Of a stretch of DNA of 64,000 nucleotides, positions 18,529-27,630 are shown in pieces. A model generated the notes under the pieces. The model made no database searches and was not told the DNA's origin. It was given only the letters and a program-made list of their open reading frames with translations. Made by a program: the position numbers and the translations under genes. The stretch comes from Clostridia bacterium UC5.1-1D10 (GTDB lineage: Bacteria > Bacillota > Clostridia > Lachnospirales > Anaerotignaceae): contig BBZU01000003.1 of NCBI GenBank assembly GCA_001304995.1, positions 62,001-126,000 of the forward strand, read 5' to 3'. Each line of letters begins with the position of its first letter. Position 1 is the first letter of the stretch.

Positions 18529-19578
18529 ATGATGAAAGGCAATATCGCAATTGCAGAAGCTGCCGTACGGGCAGGGGTTCGCCTGTATGCCGGTTACCCC
18601 ATTACCCCGTCCAGCGAAATTATGGAATATCTGTCCTGGCGTCTGCCCGAAGTTGGCGGTGCTTTTGTTCAGGCAGAAAGTGAACTTGCAGGTATCAATA
18701 CGGTTTATGGCGGTTCCAGCTGCGGCGTCAGAGTTCTGACTGCTTCTTCCGGCCCCGGGATCAGCCTGAAACAGGAAGGGATCTCCGTTCTTTCTGACGA
18801 AGAACTGCCCGCACTGGTAATCAACGTCGTTCGTTACGGCAACGGCCTTGGTACACTGTTCTCCTCTCAGTGCGACTATTTAAGAGAAACTCGCGGCGGC
18901 GGCAACGGTGATTATAGATGTATCGTTCTGTGCCCTTCCAGCATTCAGGAAGCTGTGGACATGGTTTCTACCGCTTATGAACTTGGCGAAAAATACAGAG
19001 TTGTTGTAGTGATGATGACAGAAGGCGCTCTGGGTCAGATGATGGAACCCGTTACACTGCCTGATTTCCAGGAACCCAAACGGAATTACTGGGGCTTTGA
19101 CGGCAAATACTCCTACAAGAAAATCGGTATTTTCGACAGAGATTCCAAAAAAGAAGCTGTTGAACTGAACAAAAAATACGCTGAAATCAAAGCAAACGAA
19201 CAGCGTTGGGAAGAAGAAGGCATTGAAGATGCTGACTATGTATTTGTTGCTTATGGTGTTCCCGGCAGAAGCACACTGGGTGCCATTCGTGAACTGCGGG
19301 CAGAAGGCCACAAAGTTGGCTTGATCAGACCCATCACTGCATGGCCCTTCCCTGAAAAAGCCTTTGAACACATCAATAAGAACGTAAAAGGCATCATCAC
19401 TGTTGAAGCCAACGCTACCGGCCAGCTGGTAGACGACGCGGCTCTCTTTACCAAAAAAGTTCTGCGCGCAGATATTCCCGTTTACGCACTGCCTTTCGTT
19501 TACGGCGTGCCTCCCATCCGTGAAATCAAAGCCAAATTCGCGCAGATCCTTGCAGGCGAAATAAAGGAGGTATATTAA
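18529..19578 (+). CDS. 2-oxoacid:ferredoxin oxidoreductase, alpha subunit (VorB/KorA type)
   Basis: Pyrimidine-binding subunit of a CoA-dependent 2-oxoacid oxidase (2-oxoisovalerate or 2-oxoglutarate class), 349 residues from the first ATG. MKGNIAIAEAAVRAG, AGYPITPSSEIMEYL and TASSGPGISLKQEG are the family hallmarks. The start is odd: AGGAGG at 18506-18511 is 18 bases from this ATG but 8 bases from an in-frame ATA at 18520. That would give the expected family N-terminus M-A-E-M-M-K-G-N. Either an AUA start or a G-to-A base error is possible. Substrate is undecided; context favours branched-chain 2-oxoacids. Confidence 0.9.
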   Translation: MMKGNIAIAEAAVRAGVRLYAGYPITPSSEIMEYLSWRLPEVGGAFVQAESELAGINTVYGGSSCGVRVLTASSGPGISLKQEGISVLSDEELPALVINVVRYGNGLGTLFSSQCDYLRETRGGGNGDYRCIVLCPSSIQEAVDMVSTAYELGEKYRVVVVMMTEGALGQMMEPVTLPDFQEPKRNYWGFDGKYSYKKIGIFDRDSKKEAVELNKKYAEIKANEQRWEEEGIEDADYVFVAYGVPGRSTLGAIRELRAEGHKVGLIRPITAWPFPEKAFEHINKNVKGIITVEANATGQLVDDAALFTKKVLRADIPVYALPFVYGVPPIREIKAKFAQILAGEIKEVY

Positions 19579-19579
19579 G

Positions 19580-20326
19580 ATGGCTGTTGAAAGAAAAGTA
19601 CCCGCAATTATCGACAATCCCATGTCCTTTTGCCCCGGCTGCGGTCACGGTATCATTATCCGTCTGATCTGTGAATGTCTGGAAGAACTGGGACAGAATC
19701 AAAATATCATTTTCCCTATCGGTGTTAGCTGCTCCTCCAACCTGGGCGGTGGCCTGGTTACAGACCGTCTGCACTGTCCTCACGGCAGAGCCGGCGCTGT
19801 TGCAACCGGTATGAAACGTGTAAATCCCGATAACATCATCATCACTTATCAGGGTGACGGCGATGCTTACAACATCGGTATTGCTGAATCCATCAATGCC
19901 GCTTACAGAAATGAAAACATCACTGTTATCACTGTAAACAATACCAACTTCGGTATGACAGGCGGTCAGATGAGCGTTACCACTATGGAAGGTCAGAAAA
20001 CATCCACTTCCACTCATGGCCGTGACTGCTCCATCACTGGGTTCCCTATGCGTTTCCCTGAACTGGTTGCATCTCAATTCCACATTGCATACGCTGCACG
20101 TGGTACTGTCAGCAGCCCTGCGCACATCAACCAGCTGAAAGGTTACATCAAAAACGCAATCGAAGCGCAGATGAACAAAGAAGGTTACTCCGTTGTTGAA
20201 GTACTTTCTCCCTGCCCCATCAACTGGAATCTGACACCCATCAAAGCTATGGAACGCATTGACAACGAATTGATTTCCTATTTCCCTCTGGGAGAATTTA
20301 AACAAAGGAGCGTGAAAGAAGCATGA
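19580..20326 (+). CDS. 2-oxoacid:ferredoxin oxidoreductase, beta subunit (thiamine-diphosphate binding)
   Basis: 248-residue catalytic TPP subunit. The N-terminal FCPGCGHGIIIRLI ligates an iron-sulfur cluster. The TPP motif GDGDAYNIGIAE lies near residue 93, ending in the conserved NNTNFGMTGGQMS near 115. It decarboxylates the 2-oxoacid and passes electrons to the delta subunit. It begins one base after the alpha stop (TAAGATGG) and ends overlapping the gamma start by four bases. Shorter than pyruvate oxidoreductases, consistent with the VOR/KOR group. Confidence 0.93.
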   Translation: MAVERKVPAIIDNPMSFCPGCGHGIIIRLICECLEELGQNQNIIFPIGVSCSSNLGGGLVTDRLHCPHGRAGAVATGMKRVNPDNIIITYQGDGDAYNIGIAESINAAYRNENITVITVNNTNFGMTGGQMSVTTMEGQKTSTSTHGRDCSITGFPMRFPELVASQFHIAYAARGTVSSPAHINQLKGYIKNAIEAQMNKEGYSVVEVLSPCPINWNLTPIKAMERIDNELISYFPLGEFKQRSVKEA

Positions 20327-20862
20327 AAGAAATGGTTTTTGCTGGTTCCGGCGGTCAGGGTGTTCTGACCTGCGGCCTGATTATGTCTGATATCGCTGTT
20401 AGTAAAGGAATGAATGCCACATGGTCTCCTTCCTATGGTTCCGCAATGCGCGGCGGTACCGCTAACTGTACAGTAAAATATGGTAGTGATTACATCTACA
20501 ACCCTCAGCAGGAACAGCCTGACGTACTGCTGGCTATGAACGAAGAATCTTTCCGTATGTTTATGCCAATCGTTGCACCCGGCGGTATTTGTGTCATCAG
20601 CGACATGGTTACCTGCGACACAAACATTCGTGACGATGTAACAGTTGTAAGAATCCCTTGCATGCAGATTGCAGATGAAATCGGCAATCCCAAAGGCGCA
20701 AACATCATCATGACAGGCGCTATCATTCATCTGGTAAAAGACTTTACCAAAGAAGAAGCCATTGAAGCTATGAACAATATGTTTGCGAAAAAAGGTAAAG
20801 CAAAATTTGCAGAATCCAATACCAGAGCACTGACTGCTGGCTATGATGCTGTAAAAGATTGA
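20323..20862 (+). CDS. 2-oxoacid:ferredoxin oxidoreductase, gamma subunit
   Basis: 179 residues, the CoA-associated gamma subunit. Family motifs are GSGGQGVLTCGLIMSD at residues 8-23 and SYGSAMRGGTANCTVKY near 39-55. ATGA overlap with the beta gene shows translational coupling. It completes the four-subunit enzyme, and a strong terminator follows 59 bases after the stop. Confidence 0.93.
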   Translation: MKEMVFAGSGGQGVLTCGLIMSDIAVSKGMNATWSPSYGSAMRGGTANCTVKYGSDYIYNPQQEQPDVLLAMNEESFRMFMPIVAPGGICVISDMVTCDTNIRDDVTVVRIPCMQIADEIGNPKGANIIMTGAIIHLVKDFTKEEAIEAMNNMFAKKGKAKFAESNTRALTAGYDAVKD

Positions 20863-20914
20863 TTCATATAACAACCATCCCCCAAATACACATTCCATAG
20901 AAAACACATCTCTC

Positions 20915-20960
20915 AAAAAAGACTCTCTAAACCACCAAACAGTGGTTCAGAGAGTCTTTT
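20915..20960 (+). terminator. Terminator of the oxidoreductase operon (bidirectional)
   Basis: Stem GACTCTCT-ACCAC/GTGGT-AGAGAGTC (20921-20956) with A6 before and T4 after. It serves the plus operon and also the convergent minus gene ending at 20995. Confidence 0.85.
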
Positions 20961-20994
20961 ACAATTACACGTCAATATATAATCACAAAACCGT

Positions 20995-22093
20995 TTAAAA
21001 GTATTCCAGATTCATAAATGGTATAACCAGTTCTGTGATATTTTCATTTTGATCCATACCCCAATAGGCACTATAAATGCCATCGCCCATTCCGCTGGCA
21101 AACATCACCAGCCTTTTTCCGCTCTGGGGTAATTTCCATAACAGGAAATTGCCAGCGCCCACTTTTACAGCAAGATCACTCTTTGCGTTCTCCGCAAACA
21201 GGTAAGAAAAATAATCCTGATACAGATTTTCTTCCGGATGTTCCTGTTTCCATTCCTCCAGAAATACTTTGTATTCCTTTGCTGTGGACACATCCGCAAA
21301 ACAAGCCAGGCCGGTATCTACCCCAAAAAAGGAAAACACACCTGGTTTTTGCAGATCTGTTGGTTCAAATCCTTTCGGCATGGCAATTTCATACCGCAAA
21401 GGAATCTCGTCAGTGATTTTGAGCCTTGCCGCCGCTACTCTTATACCTGCTAAAGCAGACCGCATAATAGAAAGCTCCACATCATAAGAGCCTTTCGGAA
21501 TTTGTTTTTCCAAAACTGTCTGGTATTTCTCATTGCCCAAATAAGCCATCGGGTCTGCAAGAACCACACGACCTGTGGGCAAATCAACCTGTCCAACAGC
21601 CACTCTTTCTAACTTCTCCGTTTTACGAAACAGATTTTGGAAGAATACAGCATCATAGGTTTCTTGATTCAAAAACTTTAGATTTCTCTCAAAAGCTATT
21701 TGCAACGGATGTTTCACAGGTTCCCGAATTTCTTCACCTGTTCTGGTATCTACAAAATACTTTCCATCACTGATAAATTCCAAATCCGCACCTATGGGCA
21801 TATAAAAAACATTACGCACCGCAGGTTCTATTTCCATCAACAAAGAAAAATCCACCACAGTCAGATTTTCCACCTGATTGATATATTCCTGGGTATCCGT
21901 ATCCCCCAGAGCAACCCATCCTGTACCGATGCCGTTATTTTCCCGAAACATCCATTTCAGTCTGGATGTTCCGCTTAACAAAGATTTTGTGACGATACAG
22001 GCGCCCAATGGCTGATATGATTTCTGATTTGTTTTTTCTGTTTTGTTTTTCCTGTTTTTCCGTATTGTTTTTCTTTTTGTCAAACAATCCCAT
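20995..22093 (-). CDS. DUF2185/DUF4241 two-domain protein (one apparent frameshift)
   Basis: About 365 residues after repair. A Lys/Asn/Glu-rich N-terminal tail (MGLFDKKK...) leads into a DUF2185-like domain with GTGWVALGDTDTQEYI, then a DUF4241-like C-terminal domain with VDLPTGRVVLADPMAYLG and FGVDTGLACFADVSTAKEY. Both domains occur in immunity-type protein families, but here no toxin gene is adjacent and the function is unknown. The ATG at 22093 has AAGGAGGG; the frame must lose one base in the A-rich linker (22030-22080) to join the main body. A terminator lies just upstream, so it is transcribed separately. Confidence 0.65.
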
Positions 22094-22130
22094 AATGCCC
22101 TCCTTCCGCACTTCTGTGATACAGTATTTT

Positions 22131-22153
22131 AAAAAAGCCTGCAAATGCAGGCT
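22131..22153 (-). terminator. Terminator of the small DUF3137-like gene
   Basis: Minus strand AGCCTGC/GCAGGCT, 7-bp stem with a 4-base loop, followed by TTTTTT. Confidence 0.8.
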
Positions 22154-22204
22154 AAAACATTTCTTATGAAACTGTATGGATATTCATTCTGCGATTTCTG
22201 TTTT

Positions 22205-22498
22205 TTATGACGCAATCAAAATTCCCTTTGCTTTCTGAATGAAATCCGCATCTTCCAGTATATACTCTGTTTGCTTCGATACAGGTTCATCCATCACCGC
22301 ATCAAACATACTTTCCCTTCTTACTGCCGCAAACAGTTTTTCATCATAAAACACAAGAGAAATCTGACCTTCCACTGCATCAGCAAATTCCATGATTTTT
22401 TCCATACGCTGAGGTGTCAAGATATAATAAGCATTATGTTCATCATGAGGTTTCAGAAACCCCATGCCGGAACATCTATCAGGAGTTTTTTTACTCAT
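22205..22498 (-). CDS. Small protein resembling the C-terminal part of DUF3137
   Basis: 97 residues. The segment HNAYYILTPQRMEKIMEF followed by EGQISLVFYDEKLFAAV recalls the C-terminal half of DUF3137 proteins, which are normally around 300 residues with two membrane helices. No helices are present here, so this may be a remnant or a stand-alone domain. The ribosome binding site is weak. Expressed after the small gene at 22521-22772; function unknown. Confidence 0.5.
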   Translation of the reverse strand: MSKKTPDRCSGMGFLKPHDEHNAYYILTPQRMEKIMEFADAVEGQISLVFYDEKLFAAVRRESMFDAVMDEPVSKQTEYILEDADFIQKAKGILIAS

Positions 22499-22520
22499 TA
22501 TTTTTGCCTATTGAAAGCCA

Positions 22521-22772
22521 TTATTTTTTCAGCTCTGCCAATGCAGCTTTTCCTTCGTCGGTCAATCCATCCACAATATATTCCTCGCCGCAGCACATAT
22601 CAATTTCATATGTAACCAGCCAGTTTTTCTCTTCCATTTCTTTTAACCGTTGCAGGATTTCTCCATGCTTCATACCTGTTTCCCAGGCCAAAGCAGCCGC
22701 ATCTGTTTCACCATTTTTTTCTGTCAGTGCCACGATTTTTTCCATCAACAACAAATATGTTTCTTCCAACAT
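22521..22772 (-). CDS. Small winged-helix-like protein, unknown function
   Basis: 83 residues from the ATG at 22772, which has AAAGGGG 6 bases upstream; an ATG two codons earlier overlaps that site. The pattern MKHGEILQRLKEMEEKNWLV-TYE-IDMCCGEEYIV-DGLTDEGKAALAEL looks like a winged helix (recognition helix, then a beta wing, then a helix). It could be a DNA-binding or protein-binding module. Two adjacent cysteines (CC) sit in the putative wing. No family is recognised. Confidence 0.5.
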   Translation of the reverse strand: MLEETYLLLMEKIVALTEKNGETDAAALAWETGMKHGEILQRLKEMEEKNWLVTYEIDMCCGEEYIVDGLTDEGKAALAELKK

Positions 22773-22805
22773 GCTCATCCCCTTTTTTTGTATCAAGTAT
22801 ACCAT

Positions 22806-23213
22806 GTATCACCTTTATGAACAATCATTAGTTTTATGCATAGCACCTGTATTCATATCCTTCAAAATCATTTATACAGGAAGAATCTCATTCATAAAAA
22901 TAAACCCTCTCATTGTTTTTGACAATACAATCTATTAATTTTATGAATTAATTTTTGTCAAAAAATGCTCTTGAAAAATAAATTTATATATTTTTTTAAT
23001 TTATTTATTTTTCATCAATATAAATAAAACCCTTAAAAATCAACACTTTTTATATTACATTGAAAAATAAGTCATAAATCTATTCAATAAATCTATTTGA
23101 CTTTTTTATAATTCATTGATATATTTAATAAATAAAAATACACTTAGAATTTGGAAAGACAAGAAAGGACATATGTCTTTATAAATTCATTTTTCGACGA
23201 AAGGGTGATTCTA
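22806..23213 (+). promoter_or_regulatory. AT-rich regulatory region and leader of the citrate synthase operon
   Basis: This gene-free stretch is extremely AT-rich from 22950 to 23150. It holds TTGACT (23097-23102), a 17-base spacer and TATATT (23120-23125), a good plus-strand promoter, then an 82-base leader. No riboswitch-like fold was recognised. An ATG at 23172 is followed at once by a stop (ATG-TCT-TTA-TAA) but has AAGAAAGGA in front. It could be a three-codon leader peptide, though that is speculative. Confidence 0.55.
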
Positions 23214-24596
23214 TTGCTTACTTACAACAAGAAGAAAAATCTGCTGGAACTGTATAAATATCAGTATAGCCTGCAAAATGTTCAAGAACCAAACCTGTAC
23301 CGCGACAACTTCAATTACGACGAAGTACCAAAAGTTACATTCAACTATCGACTGGTTCCTATGAACTGCCCTGATGAAATCTGGATCACTGATACAACTT
23401 TCCGTGACGGGCAGCAGGCACGCGCACCCTACACTGTTGATCAGATCGTAACATTATATAAAATGTTAAGCCGACTGGGCGGCCCCAAAGGCAAAATCAG
23501 AACCTGCGAATTCTTCCTTTACAGCGAAAATGACCGCAAAGCCATTCGCGCCTGTCAGGAACAGGGACTGAAATTCCCTGAAATCACTGGTTGGATTCGT
23601 GCCACCAAAGAAGACTTTAAACTGGTAAAAGATATGGATCTGGAAGAATGCGGTATTCTGGTAAGCTGCTCCGACTACCATATTTTCAATAAGTTACATA
23701 AAACAAGAAAACAGGCTATGGACGGCTATCTGGAAGTAGTAAAAGCCGCTTTGGACATGGGCATTCGCCCTCGCTGCCACTTTGAAGATGTTACCAGAGC
23801 CGATTTCTACGGCTTTGTCGTTCCCTTCGCACAGGAACTGCGTCACCTCATGGAAGAATATCAGATTCCTGTAAAAATCCGTTTCTGTGACACCATGGGT
23901 TATGGTGTTCCCTATCCTGGCGCTACTCTGCCCCGCAGTGTTCCCGGTATCATTTATGGCATCAATCACTTCGGTCAGTTCCCCAGTGAACTTATCGAAT
24001 GGCACGGACACAACGACTTCTACAAGGCTGTTGTAAATGCCACTACCGCTTGGCTCTACGGCGCATCTTCCGTAAACTGCTCTCTGCTGGGCATCGGTGA
24101 ACGCACAGGCAACACACCTCTGGAAGCCATGGTCATGGAATACGCACAGATCCGCGGCACATTGGATGGTATGGATCCTACCGTTATCACAGAAATTGCC
24201 GAATATTATGAAAAAGAACTGGGCTACAATATCCCCGAAAGAACACCTTTCGTTGGTTCAGACTTCAACGTAACCCGTGCAGGTATCCACGCTGACGGCG
24301 TTGCAAAGGATGAAGAAATTTACAACATCTTTAATACAGCAAAAATCCTGAACCGCCCTCTGGGTGTAGAAATCAACAAAAACTCCGGCTCTGCGGGCAT
24401 CGCTTATTGGCTGAACCATAATCTGCAATTAGAAGGTAAAGAAAAAATCGACAAAAACGCTCCGGAAGTCGCGCTGCTGAAAGATTGGGTAGATAAGCAG
24501 TACGAAGACGGCCGCGTTGCCTATATCAGTAAAGAAGAATTGATTTCTGCCATGCAGGAACTGACACCACACCTTATGGCATACGTCAAAGAATGA
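23214..24596 (+). CDS. Re-type citrate synthase (isopropylmalate/homocitrate synthase family)
   Basis: Condenses acetyl-CoA and oxaloacetate to citrate with Re stereochemistry in anaerobes. It is unrelated to GltA and homologous to 2-isopropylmalate synthase; 460 residues. DRE-TIM metallolyase motifs are present: DTTFRDGQQAR near residue 63, HGHND near 263, and GERTGNTPLEA near 293. The start is taken as TTG at 23214 because AAAGGG lies 8 bases upstream; no ATG fits. Followed by aconitase and isocitrate dehydrogenase, which makes citrate synthesis far more likely than isopropylmalate synthesis. Stereospecificity itself cannot be seen. Confidence 0.85.
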   Translation: MLTYNKKKNLLELYKYQYSLQNVQEPNLYRDNFNYDEVPKVTFNYRLVPMNCPDEIWITDTTFRDGQQARAPYTVDQIVTLYKMLSRLGGPKGKIRTCEFFLYSENDRKAIRACQEQGLKFPEITGWIRATKEDFKLVKDMDLEECGILVSCSDYHIFNKLHKTRKQAMDGYLEVVKAALDMGIRPRCHFEDVTRADFYGFVVPFAQELRHLMEEYQIPVKIRFCDTMGYGVPYPGATLPRSVPGIIYGINHFGQFPSELIEWHGHNDFYKAVVNATTAWLYGASSVNCSLLGIGERTGNTPLEAMVMEYAQIRGTLDGMDPTVITEIAEYYEKELGYNIPERTPFVGSDFNVTRAGIHADGVAKDEEIYNIFNTAKILNRPLGVEINKNSGSAGIAYWLNHNLQLEGKEKIDKNAPEVALLKDWVDKQYEDGRVAYISKEELISAMQELTPHLMAYVKE

Positions 24597-24618
24597 GAGA
24601 CATTGAGGAGGCTTTCAC

Positions 24619-26547
24619 ATGAATATTACAGAAAAATTGATTAAATCTCATCTGGTCAGCGGCGAAATGATTCCCGGTAAGGAAATCGCCATCAAAATTG
24701 ACCAGACCTTAACACAGGATTCCACTGGTACCATGGCTTATCTGCAGTTTGAAGCCATTGGCATTCCCAGAGTTAAAACAGAAAAATCTGTTGCATACAT
24801 TGACCACAACACATTGCAGACAGGCTTCGAAAACGCCGACGACCACAAATACATCCAGACCGTAGCCAAAAAACACGGCATTTATTTCTCCAAACCTGGC
24901 AACGGCATCTGCCATCAGGTACATCTGGAACGTTTCGGCAAACCTGGCAAAACACTGCTGGGCTCTGACAGCCATACTCCTACCGGCGGCGGTATTGGTA
25001 TGCTTGCCATCGGCGCAGGTGGGCTGGATGTAGCTGTTGCCATGGGTGGCGGTGCTTATTATCTGGCAATGCCCCGTGTTTGCCGTGTAGTACTGACTGG
25101 TAAACTGAGCCCTTGGGTAACTGCAAAAGACGTCATTCTGGAAGTGCTGCGCAGACTGTCCGTAAAAGGCGGCGTAGGCAAAGTTATGGAATACGCTGGT
25201 GAAGGTGTAAAAACACTGAGCGTTCCCCAGAGAGCAACCATCACAAACATGGGCGCGGAACTGGGTGCAACCACTTCCGTATTCCCCAGTGACGAAGTGA
25301 CAAGAGCATTCCTGAAAGCACAGGGTCGTGAAGAAGACTGGATCGAACTGAAAGCCGACGATGACGCTATCTATGACGAAGAAATCACCATTGCTTTGGA
25401 TGAAATCGAACCTCTGGTAGCATGTCCTCACAGCCCTGACAACATCAAAAAAGTAAGTGAAATCAAAGATCTGGCTGTGGATCAGGTTGCCATCGGCAGC
25501 TGCACAAACTCCTCTTACACAGATATGATGACAGTTGCTGCCCTGCTGAAAGGCAAAACCGTTGACCCTAACGTAAGCCTTGTTATTGCTCCCGGTTCCA
25601 AACAGGTTATGAATATGCTGGCTGCCAACGGCGCACTGGCTGATATCATTTCCGCCGGCGCACGTATTCTGGAATGCGGCTGCGGCCCTTGTATCGGTAT
25701 GGGACAGGCACCTGCAACAAATGCGGTATCTCTGCGTACCATCAACAGAAACTTTGAAGGCAGAAGCGGCACAAAATCCGCTCAGGTTTACATCGTCAGC
25801 CCTGAAACAGCTGTTGCCAGCGCATTAAGCGGTAAACTGACAGACCCTCATACACTGGGTGAAGCACCTGTGATCTCCATGCCCGAAGAATTCATGGTAA
25901 ATGATAACCTGATTATCCCTCCCGCTCCCGAAGGCGAATGTGTGAAAGTGGTAAGAGGCCCCAATATCCAGCCTTTCCCCAAAAACACAAAAGTGCCTAA
26001 AGAAATCAAAGGCGGTGCGCTGATCAAAGTGGATGACAACATCACCACAGACCACATCATGCCCTCTAACGCAAAACTCCTGCCCTTCCGCTCCAACGTG
26101 CCTTATCTGGCAGATTACTGCCTGACACCTTGCGATCCGGAATTCCCTGCAAGAGCGAAAAAAGCTGGCGGCGGTTTCATCATTGCCGGTCAGAACTATG
26201 GTCAGGGCAGCAGCCGTGAACATGCGGCACTGGCACCTCTGCAGTTGGGCGTAAAAGCAGTTATCGCAAAATCCTTCGCACGTATCCACATGGCAAACCT
26301 GATCAACAACGGTATCCTGCCTCTGGTATTCGTCAACGAATGGGACTACGACAACATCAAACTCGGCGATGAATTTGTCATCAAATACGCTGCCGACCAG
26401 ATCAAAGGCGCTGCACAGGGTCAGATTGTCAATGTAACCTGTGTAAAAACCGGGGAAGAAATCCCTACTCGTCTGAACATCTCCGAACGTCAGAGAGATA
26501 TTCTGCTGGCAGGCGGTCTGCTGAACTATACAAAAGAATCCAACTAA
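24619..26547 (+). CDS. acn: Aconitate hydratase
   Basis: Converts citrate to isocitrate; 642 residues, the monomeric mitochondrial-like anaerobe form. Iron-sulfur ligands are visible as SCTNSSYTDM near residue 295 and CGCGPCIGMGQ near 355. The C-terminal swivel domain has GQNYGQGSSREHAALAP near 535, with the catalytic Ser and Arg in GSSREHA. Preceded by a clear AGGAGG and 22 bases after the citrate synthase stop, so it is cotranscribed. Confidence 0.95.
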   Translation: MNITEKLIKSHLVSGEMIPGKEIAIKIDQTLTQDSTGTMAYLQFEAIGIPRVKTEKSVAYIDHNTLQTGFENADDHKYIQTVAKKHGIYFSKPGNGICHQVHLERFGKPGKTLLGSDSHTPTGGGIGMLAIGAGGLDVAVAMGGGAYYLAMPRVCRVVLTGKLSPWVTAKDVILEVLRRLSVKGGVGKVMEYAGEGVKTLSVPQRATITNMGAELGATTSVFPSDEVTRAFLKAQGREEDWIELKADDDAIYDEEITIALDEIEPLVACPHSPDNIKKVSEIKDLAVDQVAIGSCTNSSYTDMMTVAALLKGKTVDPNVSLVIAPGSKQVMNMLAANGALADIISAGARILECGCGPCIGMGQAPATNAVSLRTINRNFEGRSGTKSAQVYIVSPETAVASALSGKLTDPHTLGEAPVISMPEEFMVNDNLIIPPAPEGECVKVVRGPNIQPFPKNTKVPKEIKGGALIKVDDNITTDHIMPSNAKLLPFRSNVPYLADYCLTPCDPEFPARAKKAGGGFIIAGQNYGQGSSREHAALAPLQLGVKAVIAKSFARIHMANLINNGILPLVFVNEWDYDNIKLGDEFVIKYAADQIKGAAQGQIVNVTCVKTGEEIPTRLNISERQRDILLAGGLLNYTKESN

Positions 26548-26571
26548 TGAAATTTAAGGAGGAAAATTTCC

Positions 26572-27571
26572 ATGTCATATAAAGTTACTTTGATCCCCGG
26601 TGACGGCAGCGGCCCGGAAGTCATTGCTGCCGCAAAAAGAGTTGTAGAAGCAACAGGCGTTGCCATCGAATGGGAACAGGCAGAAGCCGGTGCAGCCATG
26701 ATCGAAAAATATGGCACCCCCCTGCCCGATGAAACCATCGAATCCATCCGCAGAAACGGCGTTGCGCTGAAAGGCCCTGTTACCACACCCGTTGGTACAG
26801 GCTTCCGCAGTGTGAACGTAGCTATGCGTAAAATTTTTTGACCTTTATGCAAACGTACGTCCTGCCAAAACCTATCCCGGTGTTATCACACGATTCGAAA
26901 ACATTGATCTGGTGGTAGTCAGAGAAAACACTGAAGACCTGTACGCAGGCATTGAACATATGGTTGGCGAAGATGCGGCAGAAAGCATCAAACTCATCAC
27001 CAGAAAAGGCTGCGAAAGAATCATCCGTTATGCTTTCGATTTTGCCGTAAGAGAAGGCAGAAAGAAAGTAACTGCTGTACATAAAGCAAACATCATGAAA
27101 TGCACCGACGGCATGTTCCTGGATATTGCAAGACAGATTGCAAAAGAATATCCTCAGATCGAATTCAACGACAGCATCGTAGACGCGATGTGCATGCGTC
27201 TGGTAATGCATCCCGAGGACTATGATGTGCTGGTATGCCCCAACCTTTACGGCGACATCGTTTCCGATCTGTGTGCAGGTCTGGTGGGCGGTCTGGGTTT
27301 GACACCCAGTGCAAACATCGGTGTCAGCGGCGCGATTTTCGAACCCATCCACGGTTCCGCTCCTGACATTGCCGGACAGCACAAAATCAACCCCACAGCG
27401 GCGATCCTCTCCGCTTCCCTGATGCTGGCGCATCTGGGCGAAGCAAAAGCTGCTGCGGACATTGAACAGGCTGTGACCAAAGTCATTTCCGAAGGTAAGA
27501 CACTGACCCAGGATATGGGCGGCACCGCTTCCACAGAAGAATTTGCCGACGCAGTTATTGCGGCTCTGTAA
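26572..27571 (+). CDS. icd: Isocitrate dehydrogenase, isopropylmalate-dehydrogenase-like NAD type (one apparent frameshift)
   Basis: Oxidatively decarboxylates isocitrate to 2-oxoglutarate; about 332 residues after repair. Motifs include [12 protein letters not shown] at the N-terminus, [28 protein letters not shown] and [20 protein letters not shown]. The frame breaks at T6 (26834-26839); five T restore [19 protein letters not shown]. The [10 protein letters not shown] region with no large insert fits the NAD-linked homo-oligomeric subgroup also shared with homoisocitrate dehydrogenase. Third gene of the citrate-to-2-oxoglutarate operon. Confidence 0.88.
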
Positions 27572-27587
27572 TATTGACGAAAAACAC

Positions 27588-27630
27588 AAAAGCTGGAAAT
27601 TCAAAAATTTGAACTTCCAGCTTTTCTTTT
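27588..27630 (+). terminator. Terminator of the citrate operon (bidirectional)
   Basis: 11-bp stem AAAAGCTGGAA/TTCCAGCTTTT (27588-27598 with 27615-27625), with an inner TTCAA/TTGAA pairing. TTTTCTTTTT follows on the plus strand and a T-rich stretch on the minus strand. Confidence 0.9.

Noticed and set aside
26834-26842. In-frame TGA in icd (and TGA stops in selD and other broken genes) as selenocysteine codons
   Set aside because: The reading frame after each TGA is wrong; homology resumes only in another frame. No position corresponds to a known Sec site, and SelD has Cys at its catalytic position.
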